A DNA stretch of 64,000 nucleotides from Bifidobacterium pseudolongum subsp. globosum (GCF_004155535.1 NZ_RYUH01000004.1:62001-126000), one strand, 5' to 3'. Counted from the first letter of the stretch, positions 35,870-48,841 are shown. Numbers and translations: made by a program. Notes: generated by a model from the letters alone, not told the origin.

Positions 35870-36619
35870 ATGGCACGGCAAATCGACATTGTCTCGCTCT
35901 ACCCCAAAGACATGAACATCTACGGTGATTCGGGCAACGTGCTCACCGTGGAGCGCCGGCTCGCGCTCTACGGCTATGAGCCGCGCATCCACGCCATCAA
36001 CCAGAACGACCCGTGGCCCGACCATGCCGACATCATCCTGGGCGGTGGCGGCCAGGACAACGGCCAGCGCAAGATCATCGAGGACCTGTTCCGCCGCGCC
36101 GACCTGCTGCGCTCGCTCGCGCAGGACGGCGTGCCGATGCTCATGATCTGCGGCCTCTACCAGCTGTTCGGCGAATACTTCGAGACGGTGGACGGCTCGA
36201 AGCTCGAAGGCATCTCGATCATCGGCGCGTACACGGTGGGGCGTGATGTGCGCATGATCGGCAACCTCACCGAATCGAGCGAACAATTCGGCACCATCGT
36301 GGGCTACGAGAACCATTCGGGGCAGACGTTCCTGCGCGAACATGTGCAGCCGCTAGGGCATGTGGACGCCGACGGCTGCGGCAACAACGGCGAGGACCAC
36401 ACCGAAGGCGCCGTGGTGAACCATGTGATCGGCACCTACATGCATGGGTCGCTGCTGCCGAAGAACCCCGCGATCAGCGACTTCCTGATTCGTGCGGCCG
36501 CCGAACGCCGCTACGGCACGTTCGCTCCCGAGCAGAACGCCGACATGCGCGACGAGCTCGCGAGGCTCGACGCGCTCGCCGAACACGCCCGGGCGGTGGC
36601 CAAGGTACGCCCACGCTGA
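35870..36619 (+). CDS. gatD: lipid II isoglutaminyl synthase, GatD glutaminase subunit
   Basis: A 249-aa class I glutamine amidotransferase that supplies ammonia to MurT. The nucleophile is Cys94 (MLMICGLYQLFG), the partner His lies in GTYMHGSLLPKNP, and GGGGQDNGQ forms the oxyanion loop. The start lies 11 bases after murT behind AAGGAG. Together they make the amidated stem peptide needed for efficient cross-linking. Confidence 0.95.
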   Translation: MARQIDIVSLYPKDMNIYGDSGNVLTVERRLALYGYEPRIHAINQNDPWPDHADIILGGGGQDNGQRKIIEDLFRRADLLRSLAQDGVPMLMICGLYQLFGEYFETVDGSKLEGISIIGAYTVGRDVRMIGNLTESSEQFGTIVGYENHSGQTFLREHVQPLGHVDADGCGNNGEDHTEGAVVNHVIGTYMHGSLLPKNPAISDFLIRAAAERRYGTFAPEQNADMRDELARLDALAEHARAVAKVRPR

Positions 36620-36698
36620 AACCGCGCCGCGGTGCGCGGGCGGCCGGTGGTGAGCGTGTAGAGTGGGCAATGACAGTCGTTTGAACCCGGGAGGTATC

Positions 36699-37088
36699 AT
36701 GACCGACAACAACACTTCCAACAACACTAACATGCCTGACTTCGGCGAAGGCCTGCGGAAGATCTTCCTCGCGGGCGTCGGCGCGCTCGCCGCGACCGCG
36801 GAGAAGGGCCAGGAGATCGTCAACAATCTGGTGGCCCGCGGCGAACTGACCGTCGAGCAGGGCAAGAAGCTCAACAGCGAGCTCGCGCACAAGGCCAACG
36901 AAAAGTCGGCAAGCCTCAAGGAGCAGGCGCAGGAAGCCACGCAGACCGTGCGTGACGCCGCCGCCGGCATCAAGGACCAGGTGCAGCAGACCGTCAAGTC
37001 CGTCGTCGAACCCGATGACGAGGCCGACGCCGAAGCACCCGCCGACAGCACCCCGGTCGACCCTGCGAACGCCGGCTCCGCGAAGTGA
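36699..37088 (+). CDS. phasin-like coiled-coil protein
   Basis: A 129-aa protein with DFGEGLRKIFLAGVGALAA and GELTVEQGKKLNSEL as in poly-hydroxyalkanoate phasin-like regulators, then a helical stretch and an acidic Pro/Asp tail. GGGAGG precedes the ATG at 36699. Bifidobacteria do not make PHA granules as far as known, so the role is probably structural or membrane-associated; unknown here. Confidence 0.7.
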   Translation: MTDNNTSNNTNMPDFGEGLRKIFLAGVGALAATAEKGQEIVNNLVARGELTVEQGKKLNSELAHKANEKSASLKEQAQEATQTVRDAAAGIKDQVQQTVKSVVEPDDEADAEAPADSTPVDPANAGSAK

Positions 37089-37220
37089 GCCGTCCCGGCG
37101 CGGCGCTCTGTGCGGCCCGCGCCGCAGCCAATCCCCGATGAGCGTGCGATGACGTGCACAAGCTCCCGATGACACGCGCCGCCCGAGCCGGTATGATCCG
37201 GGCGGCGTTTTGGTTTGCCT

Positions 37221-39254
<2,034 letters not shown>

Positions 39255-39324
39255 CGCACGTTCGCTGACAGCAACGGCACGGGCGTGCAGTAGGCTCGGG
39301 TAGTGGAACTCCCAAGGAGGAAAC

Positions 39325-40392
39325 ATGGCCAAGACCGTACAGAAAATCCTGATCGGCGGGGCGCTCGCCGCAGGTGCCGGATTGTGGGCGATGGCGCCGC
39401 GCACGTTCGGCAACAAGCGCAAGAACTACGTGCCCACGCTGCCGCAGATCCCATACGCGCACCGCGGCCTGCACGATGCCGGCTCAGGCTTGAGCCAGCA
39501 GTACGCGGGTGAAAGCGGCGAATACATCGCGCTCGCCCGCCGCATGGCGATGCAGGCGGGCTACGGCACGCCAAACGAGCCGGGCCCGATCGCGCCGGAG
39601 AATTCGCTCGCCGCGTTCGCCGCCGCCGCGACCGCCGGCTACGGCATCGAACTCGACGTGCAGATGACGCTCGACAACCAGATCGTGGTGCTGCACGACC
39701 CCGACCTGCTGCGCGTTGCGGGAGACCCGCGCCGCGTGGCCGACCTGACGTACGACGAGCTCGTGCGTATCCCGCTGTTCCCCACGGCCGCACCGGGCGC
39801 CTATGAGTCGCCGCTGATGCCGGGGGCGAGCGCCGATGACCCGTCCGCCGTCACCACGCCGGCCACCGCGCCGAAGGGCTACTACCAGCATGTGCCGCTG
39901 CTCAGCGACGTGCTGCGCGTGGTGGACGGCCGCGTGCCGATCATCGTCGAATTCAAATTCGAAAACCCGCGTTCGTGGGGCACGCGCGACGAGGAATTCA
40001 TGACGCGCGCGGCGGATCTGCTCGAGGCGTACCGCGGCCTGTATGTGGTGGAGTCGTTCAGCCCCGCCGCCATGAACTGGTACAAGACGAACCATCCGGA
40101 CGTGTGCCGCGGCCAGCTCGCCGAAGACGTGCGCTTCGGCGGCGCCGACGCCGTGACATGGGCCGCAGGCAAGCTCGCGTTCAACTGGATGTCGCGCCCT
40201 GATTTTGTGGCGTACGACTACCGCAACGGCAGCAGCAAGCTGCTCGCCTTTACGCGCAAGATGGGCGCGCTCGCCGTGGCGTGGACCGTGCGCAGCTCGG
40301 CCGAACTGAGCCAGAGCATGCCGTACTTCGACCGCTACATCTTCGAGGCGTTCGTGCCGGGCGAACTGCCGGCAGCGAACATGCAGCTGTAG
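39325..40392 (+). CDS. glycerophosphodiester phosphodiesterase family protein
   Basis: A 355-aa enzyme with an N-terminal membrane anchor (ILIGGALAAGAGLWAM) and a GDPD domain. Motifs: YAHRGLHD, PENSLAAFAAA, GIELDVQMT and LHDPDLLRV (metal and acid/base residues), later EFKFENP. It hydrolyses glycerophosphodiesters, or possibly teichoic-acid-type polymers, outside the cytoplasm. Insertions around residues 50-80 and 155-190 are longer than in typical bacterial GDPD. GGAGGAAAC precedes the ATG. Confidence 0.9.
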   Translation: MAKTVQKILIGGALAAGAGLWAMAPRTFGNKRKNYVPTLPQIPYAHRGLHDAGSGLSQQYAGESGEYIALARRMAMQAGYGTPNEPGPIAPENSLAAFAAAATAGYGIELDVQMTLDNQIVVLHDPDLLRVAGDPRRVADLTYDELVRIPLFPTAAPGAYESPLMPGASADDPSAVTTPATAPKGYYQHVPLLSDVLRVVDGRVPIIVEFKFENPRSWGTRDEEFMTRAADLLEAYRGLYVVESFSPAAMNWYKTNHPDVCRGQLAEDVRFGGADAVTWAAGKLAFNWMSRPDFVAYDYRNGSSKLLAFTRKMGALAVAWTVRSSAELSQSMPYFDRYIFEAFVPGELPAANMQL

Positions 40393-40458
40393 ACTGATGC
40401 GCGCATAATGCGAGCGGGCCGCGGTGTTCACCACCACGGCCCGCTTTTGCATTGGGGA

Positions 40459-40576
40459 CTTTTCGCTGTTTGTGCCACTGTTTTCGCCGTTATCGTCAGG
40501 CTTTTCGCTGTTTTCGTCATTTTTTGGCTGGATTCATGACCAAAACGGCGAAAACAGTGGCACAAACAGCGAAAAG
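40459..40576. repeat. family C fold-back repeat, copy 2
   Basis: Perfect 33-base arms (40459-40491 and 40544-40576) with a 52-base middle that contains CTGGATTCATGAC, the inverted form of the loop of the 30.4-kb copy. The arms again carry TTTTCGCTGTT and CTGTTTTCGCCGTT blocks. It lies between convergent genes, downstream of both. Confidence 0.85.
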
Positions 40577-40602
40577 CCGATCTGTGCACCAAGATGCGTG
40601 TG

Positions 40603-41244
40603 TCAGTCGATGACGCCGTACAGGCGGTCGCCGGCATCTCCCAGACCCGGCACGATGTAGCTCTTGTCGTTGAGGCCTTCGTCCACGCCGCAGACGACGA
40701 CGCGGAACGTGATGCTCGGGTCGATGTTCTCCTCGACGAACTTGATGCCCTCGGGCGCGGCGATGATGCAGATCGCGGTGACGTCCTTGGCGCCCTTCTC
40801 GGCCAGGTAGTGGGTGGCGGCCACAAGCGTGCCGCCGGTGGCGAGCATCGGGTCGATCAGGAAGCACTGGCGGCCCGAAAGGTCGTCGGGCAGGCGGTTC
40901 GCGTAGGTGATCTGCTGGGTAGGGTGCTCTTCGTCGCGCTTCATGCCCAGGAATCCGACCTCCGCGCTCGGCATCATGCGGGTCATGCCGTCGAGCATGC
41001 CCAGTCCGGCGCGCAGCACCGGCACGATGATCGGGCGCGGCTTGGCAATCGTCTTGCCCACCATGGGGGCCACGGGCGTCTCAATAGGTTTGTCCACGAC
41101 CTCAAGGTTGCGGGTGGCCTCGTAGGCTTCGAGCGTCACGAGCTCGGAGACGAGCTCGCGGAAAGTGGAGGAAGGGGTGTTTTTGTCTCGCAGTACGGTG
41201 AGCTTGTGCTCGACCAGCGGGTGATTGAGTACTTGGAGTTCCAT
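40603..41244 (-). CDS. upp: uracil phosphoribosyltransferase
   Basis: A 213-aa pyrimidine-salvage enzyme that makes UMP from uracil and [24 protein letters not shown] opens the protein; [22 protein letters not shown] and the PRPP loop [11 protein letters not shown] are intact, and it ends [19 protein letters not shown] precedes the ATG at 41244. The gene is monocistronic. Confidence 0.97.
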   Translation of the reverse strand: MELQVLNHPLVEHKLTVLRDKNTPSSTFRELVSELVTLEAYEATRNLEVVDKPIETPVAPMVGKTIAKPRPIIVPVLRAGLGMLDGMTRMMPSAEVGFLGMKRDEEHPTQQITYANRLPDDLSGRQCFLIDPMLATGGTLVAATHYLAEKGAKDVTAICIIAAPEGIKFVEENIDPSITFRVVVCGVDEGLNDKSYIVPGLGDAGDRLYGVID

Positions 41245-41460
41245 ATCTCCTAGCATAGTCCGCGCGTCAAGCGGCACGTGCTGTTCAGCGGTTGACGCAC
41301 ATGGGCGCGGCCGCATAGCACATTGATATGCGAAAAGCCTGCGGATTGCGCAGTCCGCCGCAACTCCTGCCCTGTGGGCGCAAATGGTCGGTGGGGCATG
41401 GCTAAGGCCCGTAGAATTGCACCATCGGCAATATGCGACTTTTCTGGAAGGAACAGAATC

Positions 41461-41712
41461 ATGCATTGGATATGGGTATTGATCGTCGGAGCGATCATCG
41501 GCGCCATCGCAGGCGCCATCACGAACCGCAGCGGCGCAATGGGCTGGATCAGCAACATCATCGCGGGACTCGTCGGCTCGGCCGTCGGCGAGGCACTGCT
41601 TGGCGATTGGGGGCCGCAGCTCGCGGGCATGGCCATCATTCCTTCGCTTATCGGGGCGATCATCGTGGTCGCCGTCGTCTCGTTCTTCGTCATGCGGGCA
41701 AGCAGCAAGTAA
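41461..41712 (+). CDS. GlsB/YeaQ/YmgE-family membrane protein
   Basis: An 83-aa three-helix protein ([52 protein letters not shown]) with the family's glycine pattern. These are stress-associated small membrane proteins of unclear function. GGAAGGA precedes the ATG. A strong terminator lies 56 bases after the stop. Confidence 0.85.
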   Translation: MHWIWVLIVGAIIGAIAGAITNRSGAMGWISNIIAGLVGSAVGEALLGDWGPQLAGMAIIPSLIGAIIVVAVVSFFVMRASSK

Positions 41713-41767
41713 GGCATCCGCCCGATGCCGCAGCCGCATCATCAAGTGGCTGCAACGTTGACATCTC

Positions 41768-41800
41768 GCCATCGCCGCCGGGTTTTCCGGCGGCGATGGC
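41768..41800 (+). terminator. strong terminator after GlsB-like gene
   Basis: Perfect 14-bp stem GCCATCGCCGCCGG (41768-41781) and CCGGCGGCGATGGC (41787-41800) with a 5-base loop, followed by TTTGTG. Confidence 0.85.
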
Positions 41801-41996
41801 TTTGTGATGGGGCACGGGAACGCGAGGGGGCTTGCGCGTATCCCCGTTTTCGTGCCTTCCAATCGCTCGGGTAAATCGATTTAATCGAATGGTCAATCAT
41901 GTACGCAATTCCATATCGTGGGAGGGGGCGGCTCCCGGCCGCGGCCCGTTGCTAGGCTCGTTCCTTGGTTCGGATCCAGAGGAGGAAAGGGGCGAA

Positions 41997-42920
41997 GTGG
42001 CACGCAGGATTCTGGTGACGGGGGGAACGGTGTTCGTGAGCAAGTACTTCGCGTCGTATTTCGGCGCGCGTGGCGACGACGTCGTGGTCCTGAATCGCAA
42101 TACCAAGGAACAGTTGGAGAACGTCACGATCATCGAGGCGGACCGGCATGCGTTGGGGAGCTCGCTGTCCGGCGAGCGTTTTGACGCGGTCATCGACGTG
42201 ACCGCATACAACGCACAGGATATCGATGATCTGGTGGGGGCACTTGAATCGGCTACGTTTGACGCATACGTGATGATCAGTTCAAGCGCGGTGTATCCGA
42301 AGGCGAACCTACAGCCGTTCGTAGAGAACGGCCGTCTCGGGTTGGGCTCGACACACGAGGTGTGGGGCCCGTACAGCGATGGCAAAGTCGCCGCGGAGCG
42401 CGCATTGCTCGAGCAGGTTGCAAACGCGTACATCATTCGGCCGCCGTATCTGTACGGGCCGATGAACAACGTGTACCGCGAGGCATTCGTATTCGATTGC
42501 GCCGATGCCGACCGCGCGTTCTGCCTGCCTGGCGACGGCGATATGCATCTGCAATTCTTCCATGTGCGCGACCTGTGTCGGTTCATCGATCTGGTCATCA
42601 CACAGCGCCCGCAACAGCATGTGTTCAATGTGGGCAATCCCGAGTCGGTCAGTGTACGCGAATGGGTCGGTGCGTGTTACCGCGCGGCTGGCCACCCACT
42701 GCGCTGCGTGTCGGTGCGCAACGTGCCACAGCGTAGCTTCTTTCCGTTTTACGACTACCAGTACGAGCTCGATGTGCGCGCGCAATGCGAGCTCATGCCC
42801 GAGCTAACGCCGCTTGAAGAAGGATTGCGCGAATCGTACGACTGGTACCATGCCCATCGTGACGAGGTGAATGTGAAGCCATACATGCGCTTCATCGACG
42901 AGGAGCTGCACATCGCGTGA
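41997..42920 (+). CDS. NAD-dependent epimerase/reductase family protein
   Basis: A 307-aa short-chain dehydrogenase-type protein. The nucleotide site is ILVTGGTVFVSKYFASYF and the catalytic Tyr-x3-Lys is in PYSDGKVAAERALL. It resembles the branch of sugar epimerases and isoflavone-reductase-like proteins; substrate unknown. GTG at 41997 is chosen because GAGGAAAGG lies just upstream and the Rossmann motif begins six residues in. Confidence 0.82.
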   Translation: MARRILVTGGTVFVSKYFASYFGARGDDVVVLNRNTKEQLENVTIIEADRHALGSSLSGERFDAVIDVTAYNAQDIDDLVGALESATFDAYVMISSSAVYPKANLQPFVENGRLGLGSTHEVWGPYSDGKVAAERALLEQVANAYIIRPPYLYGPMNNVYREAFVFDCADADRAFCLPGDGDMHLQFFHVRDLCRFIDLVITQRPQQHVFNVGNPESVSVREWVGACYRAAGHPLRCVSVRNVPQRSFFPFYDYQYELDVRAQCELMPELTPLEEGLRESYDWYHAHRDEVNVKPYMRFIDEELHIA

Positions 42921-43118
42921 CGCGCCCCGCGCACAGGAACGGATGAAGTGAGAAAGGCGAGGATTAGGAAAGAACGTCGGACCGCGAAAGCGCCATGTCG
43001 GCGCAAAGGCCGCTCGCAGCGGCAAAAAATGGAGCCCGGGGCTATGCACGGCCCGACGCGTCTTACATTGTACATGACTTGCGCGCGCGTGGCCACCATG
43101 CCGGTGTAGCGCGCGCCG

Positions 43119-43874
43119 CTATTCCAGCTGGCCGCGGCGCCACAGGTGCGCGCCGGCACGCAGGTCCTTCGCGGTCGTCTGCAGATTCGCCGCGGTGTGC
43201 AGCAGGCGCGCCGCCTGCCCGCGCAGCGTGTGGATCTCTTCCGTGGTGCCGACGACGGGGGAGTCGACGTCGGCCATCGCCGCGGCGCGCGCGGTCATGC
43301 GCTTCGCCTCGACGCGCAGGCCGAGCACCACGACGTCGACGAACGTGGAGGCGCGTTCGAGCGCCACGGCGAAGTCACCACGGAACGCGCCGGTGAGGAT
43401 CGAATCCGCCGTGCGCGCGATGTCGTCCTCGGTCGGTGCGGCGTCGACGCCGGCGATCGCGCTCGCGGACGTGGCGATCGGCTCGCCAAGGCGCCACAGC
43501 CGCGCGATCGCGTCGCGCTGGCGACGCATCCACGTGCGCAGCAGGTACAGGCGCCACAGCACTCCCGGTAGCGAATCGGGCTCGGCGTGGCTCCATAGCT
43601 CCGCGATCACGTCCACGCCTTCGTGGTCCACGAGTGTGAGCGTACGTTCGACGACGGCGGGGTCGTCGGTCCTGTGCACGTGGCTGAGCAACGCCCAGGC
43701 CGTGGCGTGGCCCATTTCGCTCAGTTGCTCTGGATCCACGCCGCCCGCGATGTTCTCGGCGATGGCCTGGTCGAGCTGGCCGGGCCGTGCCGGGCGCGGG
43801 GACCCGGTATGCGTGAACGAGGTACGGCTCGCGATCACGGAGCCGTTGCCGAACTGCGGTGTGTTAGTAGACAA
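43119..43874 (-). CDS. conserved hypothetical protein next to ppk cluster
   Basis: A 251-aa soluble, largely helical protein with no recognised family. Ala/Arg/Asp-rich, with the stretch [20 protein letters not shown] and a C-terminal helix ending LWRRGQLE. The likely start is TTG at 43874, overlapping the end of the NUDIX gene by 11 bases; a GTG at 43838 is possible. Coupling to the ppk/NUDIX pair suggests a related role in phosphate or nucleotide metabolism, by context only. Confidence 0.6.
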   Translation of the reverse strand: MSTNTPQFGNGSVIASRTSFTHTGSPRPARPGQLDQAIAENIAGGVDPEQLSEMGHATAWALLSHVHRTDDPAVVERTLTLVDHEGVDVIAELWSHAEPDSLPGVLWRLYLLRTWMRRQRDAIARLWRLGEPIATSASAIAGVDAAPTEDDIARTADSILTGAFRGDFAVALERASTFVDVVVLGLRVEAKRMTARAAAMADVDSPVVGTTEEIHTLRGQAARLLHTAANLQTTAKDLRAGAHLWRRGQLE

Positions 43875-44919
43875 TCGGTGCCACTTTCTGGATGTCGATG
43901 ATGCGGGGAGTCCCTGGGCCGCCCGTCACAAACAGCGCGAGCGCGGTGCCGGTGGGCATGTACGGGGATTTGGCGATGAGCCGTTTGGTCAGGGATTTGC
44001 ACGAGCACAGCGGGCGCAGCTGCTCGAAGACGCCGCCGATGACGGGGCGATGCATGCAGATCGCCGTCGTCGCGCCGCCGGTGAGCGCACGGTCGATCTG
44101 CTCGCGGAACGCGGCCCACGCGGCGGCCGGATCGGCGGCGAACGCGTCTTCGGTCAGCTCGGGGATGAGCTCCACGGGTAATCCAGTCTGCCATGCGAGC
44201 ATCTGCATGGTTTGCTGGCAGCGAATCCAAGGGGATGTGGTGAGTCTGGCGGGGGCGTAGCAGGCGAGTTCGCGGTCGAGCGCGTAGGCGGCCGCCGCGC
44301 CTTTCGGCGTGATCGGGCGCGCGGGGTCGGTGCCTTTCCACAGTTTGCGCGGCTCGGCCTTGGCGTGCCGTACGAGCAGGATGGCGCGCGCGTGGTGGGC
44401 GTTCTCCTGCAGGCGGTCCACGAACCACGCGAGCACGTCTTTGTCGGTCGAATGGGTGAGTTGCTTGCGCGCCTCGGCGATCGTGAGCCAACGCATGTCG
44501 CTGATCTCGCCCACGTCGGCGCGGTGCACGGGGCCGAACGCGGTGGCCATGCGGCGCGCCCGCGTGTCACTGATCACCGTGGCCATCCAATAGACTACAT
44601 GCTTGGTCTGCGTGTCGGTGTTGCCGTTGCGGTTGCCTTGCGCGCCAGCATGGCGTTTTTTGCGGCCTTCGTCGGCGAGCGGGTATTCCACCTCGCCCAG
44701 GAACGGGCCGAGCGCCACATGGCAACCGGTCTCCTCGCCGATTTCGCGCACGGCCGCATGGCGGTGGGATTCGTTGAGTTCCAGTTTGCCTTTCGGCCAA
44801 CTCCAATCGTCGTATTTGGGCCGGTGCACCACGCACACTTCGATGTCGCCATCCGGCGCGCCTTCACGCGTGCGATAAAGGATGCCACCTGCCGCTTCGA
44901 CGATTCTGCGTTTGCTCAT
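43864..44919 (-). CDS. NUDIX hydrolase fused to histidine phosphatase (MutT1-like)
   Basis: A 351-aa two-domain enzyme. The N-terminal NUDIX box is [22 protein letters not shown], fitting G-x5-E-x7-REx2EExG. The C-terminal histidine-phosphatase domain begins [12 protein letters not shown], with [10 protein letters not shown] and a later CMHRPVI. This matches mycobacterial MutT1, which removes oxidised nucleotides or acts on Ap4A-type compounds. It follows ppk by 82 bases, as in mycobacteria. Confidence 0.88.
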   Translation of the reverse strand: MSKRRIVEAAGGILYRTREGAPDGDIEVCVVHRPKYDDWSWPKGKLELNESHRHAAVREIGEETGCHVALGPFLGEVEYPLADEGRKKRHAGAQGNRNGNTDTQTKHVVYWMATVISDTRARRMATAFGPVHRADVGEISDMRWLTIAEARKQLTHSTDKDVLAWFVDRLQENAHHARAILLVRHAKAEPRKLWKGTDPARPITPKGAAAAYALDRELACYAPARLTTSPWIRCQQTMQMLAWQTGLPVELIPELTEDAFAADPAAAWAAFREQIDRALTGGATTAICMHRPVIGGVFEQLRPLCSCKSLTKRLIAKSPYMPTGTALALFVTGGPGTPRIIDIQKVAPIVY

Positions 44920-45001
44920 GGTTCCCCATTGTAGGAGCTTGTGCGGGGAATGCGCGCGGGGCCGCCCGCGTGCGTGCGGACGGCCCCGGCGAGGTGTGGG
45001 A

Positions 45002-47239
45002 TCAGCGGTGCGGGTTGGGCCTGCGCTGGTGTTTGCGGATCAGGTACTCCTGGCTGTCCACGAGCGGGCGGCCCTCCTCGTCCTTCGAGTGGCGCACATA
45101 CGTGCCGTCGGGCTCCATGTGCCACGACGACGTGGTGTCGGCCATCTGCAGGTCGATGTACTTGATCAGTTCGTCGATCTGCTCGGGCGCGGTGATGCGC
45201 ACAAGCGCCTCCACGCGGCGGTCGAGGTTGCGGTGCATCAGGTCGGCGGAACCAATCCACACCTCCGGGCCGGCGATCGGGCCTTCGCCGATCTGCGGGC
45301 CGTCGGAATTCGCGAACGCGTAGATGCGGCTGTGCTCAAGGAACCGGCCGAGGATCGAGCGCACGCGGATGTTCTCGGACAGGCCCGGCACGCCCGGCTT
45401 GAGCGAGCAGATGCCGCGCTCGACGATGTCGATCTTCACGCCGGCCTGGCTCGCGCGGTACAGCGCGTCGATCGTCTTCTCGTCGACGATCGAGTTCACC
45501 TTGATCTTGATCCACGCTTCCTTGCCGGCGCGTGCGGCGTCCTCCTCGCGGCGGATGCGCTGAATCAGCCCGGAGCGGACCGTGCGCGGCGCGACGAGCA
45601 GGCGGTGGAAGCTCGACTTCGGCGCGTAGCCGCTCAGCTGATTGAACAGGCGCGTCATGTCCTGGCCCACCACGGGGTCGCACGTGAGCAGGCCGAGGTC
45701 GGTGTACTGGCGCGCGGTCTTCGGGTTGTAATTGCCGGTGCCCACATGGCAGTAGCGCTTGAGGCCGTCCGCCTCTTGGCGCACCACGAGCGAGAGCTTG
45801 CAGTGCGTCTTGAGGCCCACGATGCCGTAGACCACGTGCACGCCCGCGCGCTCGAGCTTGCGCGCCCACGCGATGTTCGCGTCCTCGTCGAAGCGCGCCT
45901 TGAGCTCGACGAGCGCGAGCACCTGCTTGCCCGCGTGCGCGGCGTCGATGAGCGCGTCGATGATCGGCGAATTGCTCGACGTGCGGTAGAGCGTCTGCTT
46001 GATCGCGAGCACCTTCGGATCGGCCGCGGCCTGCGCGAGGAACGCCTGCACCGAGGTGGAGAACGAGTCATAGGGGTGGTGCAGCAGGATGTCGCGCTCG
46101 CGGATCGCCGCGAAGATGTCCTGCGCGCGGCTCGTCTCCACTTGAGCGATCTGACGGTTTGTCGTCGGTACGAACGGGCGGAACTTGAGGTCCGGCCGGT
46201 CGATGCCGCCGAGCTCGAACAGCACGGTCGCGTCGAGCGGGGCGGGCAGGCGGTAGACCTCGTCCGGCGTCACGCCCATCTGGTCGGCGAGCAGCTGGGA
46301 GAGGAACGGCGAGGTCTCGTCGGAGATCTCCAGGCGGATCGGCGGCCCGAAGCGGCGGCGCAGCAGCTCCTTCTCGATCGCGTTGAGCAGGTTCTCGGCG
46401 TCGTCCTCCTCGACCTCGATGTCCTCGTTGCGCGTCACGCGGAACGAGCGCGCCTCCTTGATGATCATGCCCGGGAACAGCGACTCCAGATGCGCGATGA
46501 TGAGGTTCTCCATCGTGATGAAGCCGTAGCGCACCTCGTCGGCCTCGTCTTCGGTCATGTCGTCGACCGGCACGAGGCGGTTGATGTTGTCGGGGATCTT
46601 CACGCGCGCGAAGTGCGATTTGCCCGAAGCCGGGTTCTCCACGAGTACGGCCAGGTTGATCGAGTTGCCCGAGATGTACGGGAAGGGGTGCGCGGGGTCC
46701 ACGGCGAGCGGGGTGAGCACGGGGAACACCTGCTGGCGGAAGTACTTCGAGAGGCGCTCCTGCTCGGCGATCGTCAGCTTGTCCCAGCCCAACAGCTTGA
46801 TGTTCTCCTTCGCCAGGTCGGGCAGGATGTGGTCCACCACGTAGTGCGCGTGCTCGTCCTGCAGGCGGTGGGCCTGCTCGCTGATCGCGCGCATCTGCTG
46901 GCGCGGGCTCAGGCCCGACGGGCTCGTGACGGCGATACCGGTGTCGATGCGGCGCTTGAGGCCGGCCACGCGGACCATGAAGAACTCGTCGAGGTTGCTC
47001 GCGAAAATCGCGGCGAACGTGGCACGCTCGATGATCGGGATGTCTTCGTCCTGCGCCAGTTCGAGCACACGCTTGTTGAACTTGAGCCAGCTCAGCTCAC
47101 GGTCGAAGAAGCGGTCCTTCGGCAGCGGCTGCTCTCCATTGAGCGCCTCGCGCTTGTCGGATTTGTCGGTCTCTGCGATGTGCTCGGCAATCTGGCTGCG
47201 CAGTATCGCCTTTGATGGTGCGTCAAAAATCTGTGTCAT
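45002..47239 (-). CDS. ppk: polyphosphate kinase
   Basis: A 745-aa PPK1 that polymerises the gamma phosphate of ATP into polyphosphate. All four domains are present: [20 protein letters not shown] at the start, the phosphorylated His in [24 protein letters not shown], and the second His in [12 protein letters not shown]. The start at 47239 is the ATG before TQIFDAPSK; a TAAAGT-like -10 abuts it with little leader, so translation may be leaderless. Confidence 0.96.
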   Translation of the reverse strand: MTQIFDAPSKAILRSQIAEHIAETDKSDKREALNGEQPLPKDRFFDRELSWLKFNKRVLELAQDEDIPIIERATFAAIFASNLDEFFMVRVAGLKRRIDTGIAVTSPSGLSPRQQMRAISEQAHRLQDEHAHYVVDHILPDLAKENIKLLGWDKLTIAEQERLSKYFRQQVFPVLTPLAVDPAHPFPYISGNSINLAVLVENPASGKSHFARVKIPDNINRLVPVDDMTEDEADEVRYGFITMENLIIAHLESLFPGMIIKEARSFRVTRNEDIEVEEDDAENLLNAIEKELLRRRFGPPIRLEISDETSPFLSQLLADQMGVTPDEVYRLPAPLDATVLFELGGIDRPDLKFRPFVPTTNRQIAQVETSRAQDIFAAIRERDILLHHPYDSFSTSVQAFLAQAAADPKVLAIKQTLYRTSSNSPIIDALIDAAHAGKQVLALVELKARFDEDANIAWARKLERAGVHVVYGIVGLKTHCKLSLVVRQEADGLKRYCHVGTGNYNPKTARQYTDLGLLTCDPVVGQDMTRLFNQLSGYAPKSSFHRLLVAPRTVRSGLIQRIRREEDAARAGKEAWIKIKVNSIVDEKTIDALYRASQAGVKIDIVERGICSLKPGVPGLSENIRVRSILGRFLEHSRIYAFANSDGPQIGEGPIAGPEVWIGSADLMHRNLDRRVEALVRITAPEQIDELIKYIDLQMADTTSSWHMEPDGTYVRHSKDEEGRPLVDSQEYLIRKHQRRPNPHR

Positions 47240-47349
47240 GCACACTACTTTAGGGCCTTGAATCCGAAAAATCACTGAAAACGGCGAAAACTTTGCTTTT
47301 TATTCAAGTTCCGCGGTGTTGTATAGGGGGCGGTGGGCTGGCATTGTGC

Positions 47350-47898
47350 TCAGGTCAGGTACTGGTAATCTGCATACTCCACAACGCCGCTGATGTGGCA
47401 CAATGCGCCTTCGGCCAGTTCCTTCACCATGAGGCATTCCGGGGAAGGCAGGGCAACGGTGTTGCCTGCGACGATTCCCAGGTCATGGGAAGTGCGGAAG
47501 CCCCGCGCCTTGTAGTTGCGCGGATCGCCCTCCACGATAACGGCTTTGAAGCCCATTTCCGCGGCCCTACGGAACCCGAATTCGATGATGTCTTTGGAAA
47601 CATGCTGTCTTTGGCGATCGGTCTTTACTGCGACAGGCGCCAGCAGCAACAGTTCATCTTCATATTTCCCTTCCAGGTGGAACCTCGAGAACATGGCATA
47701 GCCTATGATGCCGCCGAGTTCGTCCAGCATCATGAGTTCCAGTTCTGGCAGATAGAACCGTTTGCGTCGAATTTCAAGAACGAGCTGTCGGACGGTATGC
47801 GCGGATTCCCTTCCCTCTGAATCCGTGAACACGTCTTCGACAAACCGCGCGGATTCATCCAGATGCGAGCTGTCCATCGGCGTGATGAATCTTCCCAT
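47350..47898 (-). CDS. GNAT-family N-acetyltransferase
   Basis: A 182-aa protein of the YhbS-like GNAT type. Visible landmarks are EDELLLLAPVAVKTDRQRQ in place of the V-motif, VSKDIIEFGFRRAAEMGFKA and VIVEGDPRNYKARGFRTSHD (acetyl-CoA and closing strand). The substrate is unknown. It is divergent from the repeat-rich gap and is followed by ppk on the same strand. Confidence 0.8.
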   Translation of the reverse strand: MGRFITPMDSSHLDESARFVEDVFTDSEGRESAHTVRQLVLEIRRKRFYLPELELMMLDELGGIIGYAMFSRFHLEGKYEDELLLLAPVAVKTDRQRQHVSKDIIEFGFRRAAEMGFKAVIVEGDPRNYKARGFRTSHDLGIVAGNTVALPSPECLMVKELAEGALCHISGVVEYADYQYLT

Positions 47899-48380
47899 TC
47901 CTGCTCTCTTCTCTTTGTTGATTCTTTATTGATGGGGTAAGGGCGGTGTAAGGCTTGTTGTCTGCTCATGGTATGCGTTTTATTCGACTGTATCGGTTAT
48001 GAGACTGGGCTCGGGGGGGCGAATCTCGCGCGGGCATCGTGCAATCGTGAGGGTTCTTTGCTCCGTGCAGAGGATTGTGTCAGCATCATGGCGTTTGTCT
48101 GTGGGCTCCAGCCGAATGTCATGATGGGTGATCTGGTGCGGCGGCGGGAACAGTATGTACGACACGCCGTGCAGTGCCGCATAACGTGTTTGAATGAACA
48201 TTTTGGGCAGGTTCTGCGCGCAAAATGGCACATTGCGATGTGCGTTTAGGTAGTTGAGTGAACAAAATGGAGAATTAGTGAACATTGGCTGAATCGAGTT
48301 GCGGAATGGCGAATAGCGAGCATAATTGCAAGTACAAGAACAACTGAATAGCAGACCCACAAAAAGTATATGATCAGCAA

Positions 48381-48499
48381 GATTATTACGTTGAGCGGGT
48401 ATTGGAAAGACTTACCGTTGCAACGATGAGGTTGTGCAGAGATTCTGCGCAGTTGGACTTGTAGGGAAGGCCCACAATAGCGTGGGCCTTCCCTTTTTT
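48381..48499 (+). ncRNA. candidate small RNA ending at a strong terminator
   Basis: No gene lies upstream to need the terminator at 48464-48499. TATGAT (48369-48374) could be a -10, giving a ~119-base transcript. It contains a hairpin TGTGCAGA/TCTGCGCA and the palindrome CGTTGCAACG before the terminator. The -35 is weak. No known RNA family was recognised. Confidence 0.3.
48464..48499 (+). terminator. strong orphan terminator
   Basis: Perfect 12-bp stem GGGAAGGCCCAC (48464-48475) and GTGGGCCTTCCC (48482-48493), 6-base loop, six Ts. The T-run is only on the plus-strand side. Confidence 0.88.
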
Positions 48500-48561
48500 G
48501 TGCTTGAGCGGTAAAATAATGCGAATGAAATAAGGTAGTCAATAGGTGTCCCACCTCGTAT

Positions 48562-48748
48562 GACTGTTGGTGTCTATGCTCCGCCACGAACTGCTGTCTG
48601 CGTTGCTGTGCGCGACCGTTGGTGTCTGGGGCTAGACACCAACGGTCGCCGATCGTGATCTATATGGCTGTTGGTGTCTAGGGGCTAGACGCCAACTGTT
48701 GCCGATCGTGACCTATATGGCTGTTGGTGTCTGACCATCGACACCCAT
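48562..48748. repeat. 52-53-bp tandem array, four units
   Basis: GGTGTCT begins at 48569, 48621, 48673 and 48726 (steps 52, 52, 53). The partner box AGACACC or a variant follows at 48634, 48687 and 48739. The best dyad has 15-base perfect arms (48613-48627 and 48634-48648). The between-box sequence GCCGATCGTGA is repeated at 48648 and 48701. Confidence 0.85.
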
Positions 48749-48841
48749 GACCATTCCACTGCCGTGCACGGCGAATCCGATGTGCTTATACCAATCCGAC
48801 GTGCTTATACCACTGCATTCGCTCAGGAGAGCCCCTTCTCT

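Noticed and set aside
44882..47215. 777-codon plus-strand frame opposite ppk
   Set aside because: High-GC antisense shadow: Arg/Ala/His-rich with no motif, while the minus strand encodes a complete PPK1.
47968..48360. Short frames on both strands in the AT-rich gap
   Set aside because: No start signals, unusual Cys/His content and no homology pattern; treated as non-coding.
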